From contig CAMWVS010000004.1 in NCBI GenBank assembly GCA_947177775.1, forward strand, positions 1 to 64,000: 64,000 bases of DNA. The letters run 5' to 3'. This stretch comes from an uncultured Prevotella sp. Its GTDB lineage: Bacteria > Bacteroidota > Bacteroidia > Bacteroidales > Bacteroidaceae. A program made the position numbers and the translations under genes. The notes under the pieces are model-generated. The model made no database searches, was not told the origin of the DNA, and worked only from the letters and a program-made list of their open reading frames with translations. This document shows, piece by piece, positions 1 to 7,592 of the stretch. Positions within the stretch are counted from its first letter, which is position 1, and the number at the start of each line of letters is the position of its first letter.

Positions 1-1
1 A

Positions 2-31
2 AAGAATATACTGAACGAAGAAAATATATGA
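2..31 (+). CDS. 3' end of an upstream gene (partial)
   Basis: The second frame is open from the window edge to a TGA at 29-31, which overlaps the ATG at 28 in an ATGA arrangement. Tight overlaps like this recur in the following glycosyltransferase genes, so this is probably the tail of another polysaccharide-cluster gene in the same operon. Only nine codons are visible and the product cannot be named. The frame of the next gene is also open upstream of its ATG, so the alternative is that the polymerase gene starts further left. Confidence 0.35.
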   Translation, partial: KNILNEENI

Positions 32-1311
32 TATATTTTGTATTGCTTTTAATATTCATTGCGACTTGTCTTTGGATTATTTGCCGATATTATAAAAAAG
101 ATAAAGGAGTATTTCAAGCTCCTTTTATTTTTAGTTTGGCAAGTATGCTAATGATGACCCCTCAATTTACAACAATTATATTAAATCCATATTATGATTC
201 TGACTTATTACAGGACTTGACATGGATGATGGTGACCGGAACATTAGCTTTTGCTTTCGGATTTGAAAAAGCAGATAAAAAGATTGTAAGGCAATGTAAG
301 GATTTGCATACGAATAAAGCTCTGAAGACACTGTTTGTTATATTTTTAATTGGTCTGTATTCAGCATGGAAAAGTGATGTAGTCGCAGAAGAATTTAGAA
401 ATAATGGTGGAGTAGATATTCGTGAAAATCATTCATATCAAGTATGGCATTTTTTTAGACTCTTTTTAGATTTAGGATATTTTTATGCATTGGCTTATGT
501 TGCGAAAACAAAAAAGTTTCCGCTAATTGTAAAAATTATAATCATAATAGGAACTTTATATTACCTAATGATAGTATTGGCATTTGCAAGACGTGCACTT
601 ACCGTGAAATTATTTTTATCATTAGCTCTTTTGCTTTCTATGATAAAACCATTTTGGATGAAAAAAATACGTATTGCCGTTATCGTATTTTTCTCTATTG
701 GTATGATATATAATGCAAGTATAGGAGAGATTCGTTCAAATCTTAGTGATGATGCAGAAAAGGTAGAGGTTAATTATTGGGAAAATTACAAGCGTTCATT
801 CTATTCCCCATCACTAATACATGGTATGGACTTGGGCAATGGGGCACTTTTCATTAAATATGCAAAAGATAATATGAACTATGACTTCGGCTTATTCCTT
901 TGGAATGATATTGTAACATGGTATTGTCCCAGTTTTATTTTTGGCAAAGATGGTAAAGAAGCGTTGAAAGTTGCAAACAATAATGAAAGATATATCAAAC
1001 GTGTTACTTATGGAGTAACAACTTGTACTGGTTATTATTTTGCATTTGCTGCATTTTCTTATTTAGGGTTTATTCTATTTTATGCGATTGGATATATTTT
1101 GGGATTTATTTGGAATAGATCAAAATATTCATTATTATATTTGACACTTTATATGAACTTGATGTATAATCTTCCAAATTTGGCATCGCATGGTTTTAGT
1201 TATATTGTTGGAAATATAGAAACTTTTCTCATATTCTGTATACCAGTAATTTACCCGTACATCTATTCAAAGCAATTAAGAAAAAAAACATATAATGAGT
1301 ATATCAATTAG
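28..1311 (+). CDS. Wzy-like O-antigen/exopolysaccharide polymerase, membrane protein
   Basis: A 427-residue, very hydrophobic protein with about ten predicted membrane spans (for example IYFVLLLIFIATCLWIICR at the N-terminus and the run near VYPYIYSK at the C-terminus). The hydrophobicity, the length and the position at the head of a run of glycosyltransferases fit a polysaccharide repeat-unit polymerase of the Wzy type, which joins lipid-linked repeat units at the periplasmic face of the inner membrane. These proteins share little sequence, so the call rests on topology and context; a flippase is less likely because 12 or more spans would be expected. The gene is strikingly AT-rich compared with its downstream neighbours, a common sign of acquired surface-polysaccharide genes. 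Its 3' end overlaps the next gene by 17 bp. Confidence 0.65.
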   Translation: MIYFVLLLIFIATCLWIICRYYKKDKGVFQAPFIFSLASMLMMTPQFTTIILNPYYDSDLLQDLTWMMVTGTLAFAFGFEKADKKIVRQCKDLHTNKALKTLFVIFLIGLYSAWKSDVVAEEFRNNGGVDIRENHSYQVWHFFRLFLDLGYFYALAYVAKTKKFPLIVKIIIIIGTLYYLMIVLAFARRALTVKLFLSLALLLSMIKPFWMKKIRIAVIVFFSIGMIYNASIGEIRSNLSDDAEKVEVNYWENYKRSFYSPSLIHGMDLGNGALFIKYAKDNMNYDFGLFLWNDIVTWYCPSFIFGKDGKEALKVANNNERYIKRVTYGVTTCTGYYFAFAAFSYLGFILFYAIGYILGFIWNRSKYSLLYLTLYMNLMYNLPNLASHGFSYIVGNIETFLIFCIPVIYPYIYSKQLRKKTYNEYIN

Positions 1312-2422
1312 AATTCTTTATGTCAATGGAGGTTTGATGAACCGTGGCGGAATAGAGTCTATGATGATGAACTATTATCGTCATTTTGATCGTCAAGAAA
1401 TTCAGATAGATTTTGCCGTGCATGACGCTGGCGGTTTTGGTTACTATGATGAGGAAATACGGAGTATGGGTGGACGTATCTTTGTGTTGCCAAAGAAGAG
1501 TACACATCCTTTTTTTTATATGCGTCGATTGAAATCCGTGTTGAGGAAAGGTGCTTATCGCGTTGTTCATACACACATGGATGCAATGGGGACTTGGGTA
1601 TTAAAAGCCGCTAAGGAGTGTGGTGTGGCAGTGAGGATAGCCCATAGTCATAATACGCAACATTTGACGTCAAATCCACTGAAGTTATATTTGCTTGAGA
1701 AAGCCAGGCAAAGCATAAACCGTTATGCAACACATCGTATGGCTTGTAGTGATGCGGCTGGCAAGTGGCTTTTTGCAGATGCACCATTTGAAGTGGTCAG
1801 GAACGCTATTGATGTAGAGAGATTCGCTTTTGATGCAGAGTTAAGGACGAAGGTCCGAAGAGAATGGAATCTTGGTGATGATGAGTTCGTTATTGGACAT
1901 GTGGGCCGTTTTGACCATCAAAAGAATCATCGGTTTCTGATAGATGTATTTGCAGAGGTGGTAAAGCAAAACCCAAAATGTAAACTAATGTTAATCGGGG
2001 GGGGTAAAATCACCCAAAGTGATTGTAGAGAACAAGTTAAACGACTCGGTTTGGAGGACCGTGTGATATTCACAGGTGTGAGAGATGATGCTTTCAAACT
2101 GTATAATGCTTTCGACCTTTTTGCTTTGCCTTCACTTTTTGAAGGTCTGGGGATTGTTTCTGTGGAAGCGCAAGTGAATGGCTGTCCCAATCTTCTTTCC
2201 TCCACAATCCCCGGTGAAGTGAATGTGTCTGGTGAGGTTGAGTTTTTGCCTCTGCAAAAAGAGGATTGGACGAGAAGAATCGTTGAATTAACGGTGACAT
2301 GCGGGCAAAGGCATAAGGCTGATTTTGACATTCATAACAGTGGCTATGACATCAATCAAGAAGCACGGCTCTTACAGCAAAAATACATAGAGCTATGGAA
2401 CAGCAACACAAACGGGTGCTGA
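1295..2422 (+). CDS. Glycosyltransferase family 4 (GT-B fold)
   Basis: A 375-residue GT4-type enzyme that transfers a sugar from an activated donor during polysaccharide assembly in the cytoplasm. The N-terminal half carries the acceptor-side motif MNRGGIESMMMNYYRHF (near residue 16), typical of EpsF-like GT4 enzymes. The C-terminal donor-binding half has the GHVGRFDHQKN strand-loop and the E-x7-E motif in LFEGLGIVSVEAQ. The start overlaps the polymerase by 17 bp and the stop overlaps the next gene, which points to translational coupling. The ATG at 1295 is the first in frame; another in-frame ATG lies at 1337 (MNRGG). Donor and acceptor sugars cannot be read from sequence. Confidence 0.85.
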   Translation: MSISIRILYVNGGLMNRGGIESMMMNYYRHFDRQEIQIDFAVHDAGGFGYYDEEIRSMGGRIFVLPKKSTHPFFYMRRLKSVLRKGAYRVVHTHMDAMGTWVLKAAKECGVAVRIAHSHNTQHLTSNPLKLYLLEKARQSINRYATHRMACSDAAGKWLFADAPFEVVRNAIDVERFAFDAELRTKVRREWNLGDDEFVIGHVGRFDHQKNHRFLIDVFAEVVKQNPKCKLMLIGGGKITQSDCREQVKRLGLEDRVIFTGVRDDAFKLYNAFDLFALPSLFEGLGIVSVEAQVNGCPNLLSSTIPGEVNVSGEVEFLPLQKEDWTRRIVELTVTCGQRHKADFDIHNSGYDINQEARLLQQKYIELWNSNTNGC

Positions 2423-3495
2423 TAGTAACCAATCTTCCGACACCCTATAAAATAGATTTTTATAAAGAACTGGGCCGGCACTGTGACCTCACTGTGGTCA
2501 TTGAAGCGCGGCGATTGGCAGCCCAGAAGTTTAATTGGAATGATGACAACATAAAGACTTTCCGCCTTGTTTATTTAGACGAAGGGTTTCTTAATGAGCG
2601 GAGAGTCAATTTCAAGATACTGCGTTATCTCAAACGGAGTTATGATCACATCATCATTGCTGCCTACTATATGCCCACGGAGCTTCTGGCTCTGCTCTAT
2701 CTTAAAGTTCTGCGCATACCATATTGGTTTGAGAGTGACGGAGGTATGATCAATCGTGGCGAGACTGAATTGCACCGCCGTTTCAAAAACTTCCTTGTGT
2801 CGGGAGCAAGGGGGTATATCAGTCCCAGTGCAGGGTCTGACGAATACCTCTCTTATTATAAGGCAGACCCATTCAGAATATATCGTTATCCATTCACATC
2901 GCTTTTGTCGAGTGATATTCTTCTTTCTCCGTTGACGATGGCGGATAAGAGCAGATTGCGTATGCAACTTGGCATCAAGGAAGCAAAAGTTGTGGTAGCT
3001 GTCGGGCAGTTTATCCCCCGCAAGGGTTTTGATATCTTAATGAAAGCGGCAGCAGGAATGGACAAAAGCATCGGATTTTACATTGTGGGTGGTGTCCCTA
3101 CTGAAGAATATCTGCAAATGCAAAGGACATTCAGTTTGTCTAACGTACATTTCGAAGGTTTCAAGAACAAGGCAGAATTGGCCGACTATTTCAAAGCGGC
3201 AGACTTGTTCGTTTTGCCCACAAGAGAAGACATCTGGGGCCTGGTCATCAATGAGGCGATGGCGCATGCCTTGCCAGTGGTGACAACTAAGAAATGTGTA
3301 GCTGGTGTAGAACTTCTTCAGGACAAACATTGTCTTGTAGAAGTTGAAGATGTTGATGGTTTGCGAGTGGCGATGGAGCGTATCCTTGATGACAACGGTT
3401 TGGCTCAACGGCTTGCCGTGGAAAATCTGAAAAAGATAAGAGCCTACACCATTGAAAGAATGGCAGAGGCGCATGTGAAGATACTTGGATTATGA
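2395..3495 (+). CDS. Glycosyltransferase family 4 (GT-B fold)
   Basis: A 366-residue GT4-like enzyme. It begins with a Rossmann strand (KRVLIVTNLPTPYKIDFYKEL) common in exopolysaccharide glycosyltransferases. The C-terminal half has AVGQFIPRKGFDILMKA and a donor-binding EDIWGLVINEAM motif, a variant of the usual E-x7-E in which Asp occupies the first acidic position if the spacing is kept. It overlaps the preceding gene by 28 bp and the following one by the ATGA at 3492-3495, so the genes are almost certainly cotranscribed. Substrate unknown. Confidence 0.83.
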   Translation: MEQQHKRVLIVTNLPTPYKIDFYKELGRHCDLTVVIEARRLAAQKFNWNDDNIKTFRLVYLDEGFLNERRVNFKILRYLKRSYDHIIIAAYYMPTELLALLYLKVLRIPYWFESDGGMINRGETELHRRFKNFLVSGARGYISPSAGSDEYLSYYKADPFRIYRYPFTSLLSSDILLSPLTMADKSRLRMQLGIKEAKVVVAVGQFIPRKGFDILMKAAAGMDKSIGFYIVGGVPTEEYLQMQRTFSLSNVHFEGFKNKAELADYFKAADLFVLPTREDIWGLVINEAMAHALPVVTTKKCVAGVELLQDKHCLVEVEDVDGLRVAMERILDDNGLAQRLAVENLKKIRAYTIERMAEAHVKILGL

Positions 3496-4568
3496 AATCA
3501 ATTTGTTTCTTGGCTCAGTTTCCTCCACCGATGCACGGCCTGTCGAAAGCGGTGGAGACACTGTATGACTCACGGTTGAAAGAGAAATACAGGTTTTCGA
3601 AGATAGATATTACTGACAACAAGCGTATTCTGCAAACTCTTTGGGCTTTGTTGCGTTGCAAGACAGACTTGGTTTATTTCACGCCATCGCAGACTGTTGG
3701 GGGCAATCTGAGGGACTTGATGTTTCTAAAGCTCATCCAGTGGCGGGGACTGCCTTGTCTGGTGCATATTCATGGTGGCTATTATCGCCAGTTAGTGGAT
3801 CATGACTGCAGATATTGGCAACGACGGATGAACTACGACGTGGTGGGCAGATTGGCTGGCGGAATTGTTCTGGGACATTCTTTGCATGGTATATTTGAGA
3901 GGATGTTGCCTGATGAGAAGATTTTTGTCTGCCCAAACTGCGTGGATGACGTTTTCATTGCTCCGTCTGTTGATGAGAAGATGGAGAGACTGCAAAACAC
4001 AGACGGGCCTTTGCACATTCTGTATCTGAGTAATTTCATTGAGACAAAAGGCTATCGGGAGGTTGTTGAATTGGCACGTATGGCGCAGGAGAAAGGAGCG
4101 GCCGGCCGGTTTGTGTTTCACTTTGCCGGCAAATTCTTTGATGCTGCGGAAGAAGATTGGTTTAAGACGCACACCCGCGGACTTGACAATGTTGTCTTTC
4201 ATGGCGTCGTTTCGGGCCAGAACAAGGTGGACTTGCTCCGCCAGTGTCATCTTTTTGCGTTGTTGTCACGCTATCCCAATGAAGGTCAGCCGATTTCCAT
4301 TCTTGAAGCTATGGGCAATGGATTGGCCGTCATAACGACAGACCATGCCGGTATTCCGGAAGTGGCCAACGCCGACAATGGTTATGCTTGCAGCAAACAT
4401 TCTATTGAGGTGGACAAGATATATGAATATATGACTGCATGCTATGAGAACAGAGACGTGCTTTCCGGGGTATGTCGTCGCAACTACGAAACGACGAAGC
4501 GGAAATATACAGAACGGCAGTATATTGATAATATGGATAAGATATTTGAAAGCGTATGCAAAAGGTAA
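3492..4568 (+). CDS. Glycosyltransferase family 4 (GT-B fold)
   Basis: A 358-residue GT4-type enzyme. The N-terminus contains a glycine-poor FPPPMHGLSKAV loop, and the donor half has LYLSNFIETKGYREVVELA followed by the E-x7-E motif in NEGQPISILEAMGNGLA. The start codon shares an ATGA with the stop of the preceding glycosyltransferase, and the 3' end overlaps the acetyltransferase gene by 13 bp. The third consecutive GT4 gene suggests each adds one sugar of the same repeat unit. Specificity cannot be inferred. Confidence 0.83.
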   Translation: MKSICFLAQFPPPMHGLSKAVETLYDSRLKEKYRFSKIDITDNKRILQTLWALLRCKTDLVYFTPSQTVGGNLRDLMFLKLIQWRGLPCLVHIHGGYYRQLVDHDCRYWQRRMNYDVVGRLAGGIVLGHSLHGIFERMLPDEKIFVCPNCVDDVFIAPSVDEKMERLQNTDGPLHILYLSNFIETKGYREVVELARMAQEKGAAGRFVFHFAGKFFDAAEEDWFKTHTRGLDNVVFHGVVSGQNKVDLLRQCHLFALLSRYPNEGQPISILEAMGNGLAVITTDHAGIPEVANADNGYACSKHSIEVDKIYEYMTACYENRDVLSGVCRRNYETTKRKYTERQYIDNMDKIFESVCKR

Positions 4569-5110
4569 ATCTGTCTGCGTTTGATGGTTCTGGCTTCGAC
4601 AAAGGAGCCGGTTTCATACGAATAATATTGTGGTATTTCGTGAATGTGCTTTTTGTGCGTGCATCGTGGAATCCGTTTATGGGTGTGAAGATCTGGCTGC
4701 TCCGGCTTTTTGGTGCGACCATCGGTCGTGGTCTTGTGATAAAGAATAATGTCGTGATAAAGTCGCCGTGGAATCTCGTCGTCGGTGATAATTGCTGGAT
4801 TGGTGAGAACGCGTGGATAGATAATCTCGACAAAGTCTTCATCGGTAGCAATGTTTGTATCTCGCAGGGTGCGATGTTGCTTACGGGAAATCACGATTAT
4901 ACGATGTATAATATGCCTTATCGCAATGCGCCAATCTCCATTGAGGATGGAGCATGGATAGGAGCTCAGACGGTTGTCTGTCCCGGAGTGACGGTCTGTC
5001 AGAACGCAATTCTCACTGTCGGTAGTGTTGCGACTAAGGACATGGAGCCATGTGGAATTTATCAAGGCAATCCGGCTGCTAAGATAAGAGAGCGTAGAGT
5101 CTCTGAATAG
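4556..5110 (+). CDS. WcaF-like hexapeptide-repeat O-acetyltransferase
   Basis: A 184-residue left-handed beta-helix acyltransferase of the WcaF/colanic-acid acetyltransferase type, expected to O-acetylate a sugar of the polysaccharide using acetyl-CoA. Visible are hexapeptide-like repeats (IGRGLVIKNNVVIKSP, VGDNCWIGENAWIDN, FIGSNVCISQGA), the catalytic-loop sequence TGNHDY with the conserved His, and the closing motif GNPAAKIRERR. The length fits the family. It is the last gene of the overlapping cluster and is followed by a 523-bp intergenic stretch that carries copy A of the dispersed repeat. Confidence 0.88.
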   Translation: MQKVNLSAFDGSGFDKGAGFIRIILWYFVNVLFVRASWNPFMGVKIWLLRLFGATIGRGLVIKNNVVIKSPWNLVVGDNCWIGENAWIDNLDKVFIGSNVCISQGAMLLTGNHDYTMYNMPYRNAPISIEDGAWIGAQTVVCPGVTVCQNAILTVGSVATKDMEPCGIYQGNPAAKIRERRVSE

Positions 5111-5206
5111 TTTGATTCATCCGACGTCTTTTGAGTGATGCGACGTCCGGCATATTGCCATTGTAAACATCGTTACGCAAAAAACGATGACAAATGAAAA
5201 TCTCGT

Positions 5207-5528
5207 TTTAGAGCGGCGGAAAGGCGGCTGAAAGGCGACGGAAGTGTGGCGGAAATGGTCCGGTTCTGCCGTAAGGGCCTTACGGGGTTGCAAGGAGGCC
5301 GTTGTTGCATTGCGACAAGGCCGCCGTTGCATGATGACGGCGGCCCCGTTGCAAGCCCGGGAGGCCCTTACGGCAGAACAAATCCGGACATTTTGGCCCG
5401 AAAAAGCGGTTTTTCAGCGTTCTGAAATTGCACAGATTCTGAAAATTGAGGGTAACTGCATGGATGACAGTCGGTTATACATGCACGCGCAAATTTCAGG
5501 AATTTGCGCCCATCAGGAAAATATTTCA
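5207..5528 (+). repeat. Dispersed palindromic repeat element, copy A
   Basis: This is one of three related elements in the window (others near 32.8 and 53.4 kb). The core at 5268-5374 is exactly 107 bp and is bounded by GCCGTAAGGGCC and its perfect complement GGCCCTTACGGC; inside are TTGCAA and GGCCCCGTTGCAA blocks. An AGAGCGGC block lies about 50 bp before the core. After the core come TTGCACA (5428), then TGCACGCG, then a small hairpin with GCGCAAATT/AATTTGCGC arms (5487-5509). The element fills most of the gap between the acetyltransferase and the next gene (5111-5633), where I see no gene. The ORF called across it (5244-5546) is probably spurious. Confidence 0.8.
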
Positions 5529-5633
5529 GACAGAGGGCATTCCTGATGCCGTTTAGAGGGCTTTTTTGATGTTTTTTGTCAATCGTTTTCTGAAAGGGCA
5601 GGTCTGGTCCTATTGGATTAACCATTGAGACAA

Positions 5634-6722
5634 ATGAAATTGAACAACGATTTTCTGTATTTCCTGAAGAATGTCAGCCGTGCCTTGCATGGAACACGGA
5701 CTATGGAAGAAGTACACTTCGAGAGTCTTCAGTCCATTGCACGGAAACAGGCCTTGGACGGTCTGACGTATGACATACCGGGGATTGTAATGCCCGTAGA
5801 CAATGCTTCGCGACTGAAGTGCATCGGCAATCTGATGGCTATTGAGAAGCACAACAGATGGATGGATGCCCAGGTTGCACAGTTGGCCCGCCGGCTTGAT
5901 GAGCAAGGCATACGTTATGCAGTGATGAAGGGGCAGACGTGTGCGGCATTTTGGCCGCAGCCGGCGCATCGCATGCCGGGCGATATTGATGTCTATGTCG
6001 TGCCCGGTCTGTTTGAACGAGCCAACGGCTTGCTCGTGGAGTGGGGCGCCAAGCAGGTGGACAAGACTATGCTTCACTCCACTTACCGGCTTGGCAAACT
6101 TGAAGTCGAGTTGCATTTTGCTGTCCAGAAGCTTCAGTATCCGCCTTATTATGGGAGGTTGAAGCGAATGACGGCCATAGAGTTTGACAGTTCGGGGAGC
6201 GACGTGAGGCAGACGATAGGTGGCTATGACGTGAGTGTTTTGCCGGACGTATTGAATATCGTGCTGCTTACGACGCATGCTTTCAATCACGTCATAACGG
6301 CAGGTCTGGGACTGCGCCAGGTCATTGACTGGCAGATGGTGCTTGCGGCCAAGGCTGAATCGATTGACTGGGACAGGCTGATGTGCTATATTGACATGTT
6401 GCATCTCAGAAAGATGTTTCTTGTCCTGGCCCACATCAATGTCCGTTTTCTCGGTATGGACGGCAGTGTGTTCTCTTCCCGTGGTCTTGACATCAATACG
6501 GATGGAGTAAGGCGGATGTCGGAACAGCTGATGGCATGGATTGAGGTGTGCGGCAATTTTGGCCATTCCATGGATTTAGGCACAGGCTGGGCGTATCAGT
6601 TACGTTATTACGGGCTGTTCCTTCTCAATCTCATGCGTTTTTTCAGGCTCAGTCCAATGGAGATGTCAGCCTGGCCGTGGATGAAGGCATACAGGGCTGT
6701 TACGCATACAAACCATATCTGA
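5634..6722 (+). CDS. Nucleotidyltransferase-fold protein (NTP_transf_5-like)
   Basis: A 362-residue protein resembling the NTP_transf_5 group found near polysaccharide clusters. The active-site region reads KGQTCAAF followed by RMPGDIDVYV, the Dx(D/V) metal-binding strand of the polymerase-beta nucleotidyltransferase fold; a later VELHFAV segment may supply the third acidic residue. The track ORF begins at a TTG (5625), but the ATG at 5634 is the more likely start. The exact reaction is unknown; members occur with glycosyltransferases and lasso-peptide genes, and a role in modifying the surface polysaccharide is an inference from neighbours only. Confidence 0.7.
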   Translation: MKLNNDFLYFLKNVSRALHGTRTMEEVHFESLQSIARKQALDGLTYDIPGIVMPVDNASRLKCIGNLMAIEKHNRWMDAQVAQLARRLDEQGIRYAVMKGQTCAAFWPQPAHRMPGDIDVYVVPGLFERANGLLVEWGAKQVDKTMLHSTYRLGKLEVELHFAVQKLQYPPYYGRLKRMTAIEFDSSGSDVRQTIGGYDVSVLPDVLNIVLLTTHAFNHVITAGLGLRQVIDWQMVLAAKAESIDWDRLMCYIDMLHLRKMFLVLAHINVRFLGMDGSVFSSRGLDINTDGVRRMSEQLMAWIEVCGNFGHSMDLGTGWAYQLRYYGLFLLNLMRFFRLSPMEMSAWPWMKAYRAVTHTNHI

Positions 6723-6775
6723 TTGTTTTTTTCTTTTTATGACTTAAACAAGTCGTTATAGCAGTATTTATCTGA

Positions 6776-7537
6776 ATGAAAATTTCGATTATAACATCAT
6801 GTTACAACCGTGAGCGAACGATTCGTGCTTGCGTGGAGAGTGTTTTGGCGCAGGATTATCGTGACATTGAGTATATCATTGTGGATGGTGCTTCGACGGA
6901 CCGTTCTGTCGATATCATACGTGAAGCGATTGCCGGTCATGAATCGCGTGTGAAACTTATCTCCGAACCTGACCGCGGGATGTATGAGGCCATCAACAAG
7001 GGCATACGCATGGCGACGGGCGATTACATCGGGCTGGTTCATTCGGACGATTTCCTTTTCTCGTCCCGGACCGTGAGCCATATCGTTGAACGGCTTGCGG
7101 AGACGCATGCCGATTTTCTATATGGCGACGGACTTTTTGTAGATTCCGGGAATACCGACAGAATCGTTAGGAAATGGATTGGCGGGACATATCGGTTGTG
7201 GAAAGTGCGTCACGGCTGGCTGCCGCTTCATCCTACGTGCTACATCCGTAGAGAGACGATGGAGAAACGAGGGCTTTATAACGAGTCTTACAGGATTGCA
7301 GCCGACTCGGACCTGCTTTTCCGTTATCTGCTTGGCGGAGATTTGACTGTCGCATATCTGCCGGAATACATTGTGAGGATGCGCATGGGAGGTATGAGCA
7401 CCGACAGCGCACGCCGGAAACAGATGTGGAATGAGGACATCCGCATGTATCATTCTCATGGTATGAACGCCACCGTCACGAAGATTGAGAAGATGATGTG
7501 GAAAGTGCCACAGTTCATCAAAGCGAAGTTCATGTAG
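6776..7537 (+). CDS. Glycosyltransferase family 2 (GT-A fold)
   Basis: A 253-residue GT2 enzyme similar to the WcaE/colanic-acid group. It has the classic N-terminus ISIITSCYNRERTIRACVES, the nucleotide-binding YIIVDGASTDRS motif, and the metal-binding DxD-like HSDDFLF near residue 107. A later PLHPTCYIRR stretch is typical of this subgroup. Expected to act in the cytoplasm on a lipid-linked acceptor. It lies 53 bp after the nucleotidyltransferase-fold gene on the same strand and closes the polysaccharide cluster. Donor sugar unknown. Confidence 0.88.
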   Translation: MKISIITSCYNRERTIRACVESVLAQDYRDIEYIIVDGASTDRSVDIIREAIAGHESRVKLISEPDRGMYEAINKGIRMATGDYIGLVHSDDFLFSSRTVSHIVERLAETHADFLYGDGLFVDSGNTDRIVRKWIGGTYRLWKVRHGWLPLHPTCYIRRETMEKRGLYNESYRIAADSDLLFRYLLGGDLTVAYLPEYIVRMRMGGMSTDSARRKQMWNEDIRMYHSHGMNATVTKIEKMMWKVPQFIKAKFM

Positions 7538-7592
7538 GTAATGTTCAAGATGAGGAATTATAACTCCTTTTACCTCCTTTTATAATAAATTG

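Noticed and set aside
5244-5546. 100-aa ORF between the acetyltransferase and nucleotidyltransferase-like genes
   Set aside because: It runs through the palindromic repeat and has an unnatural composition.
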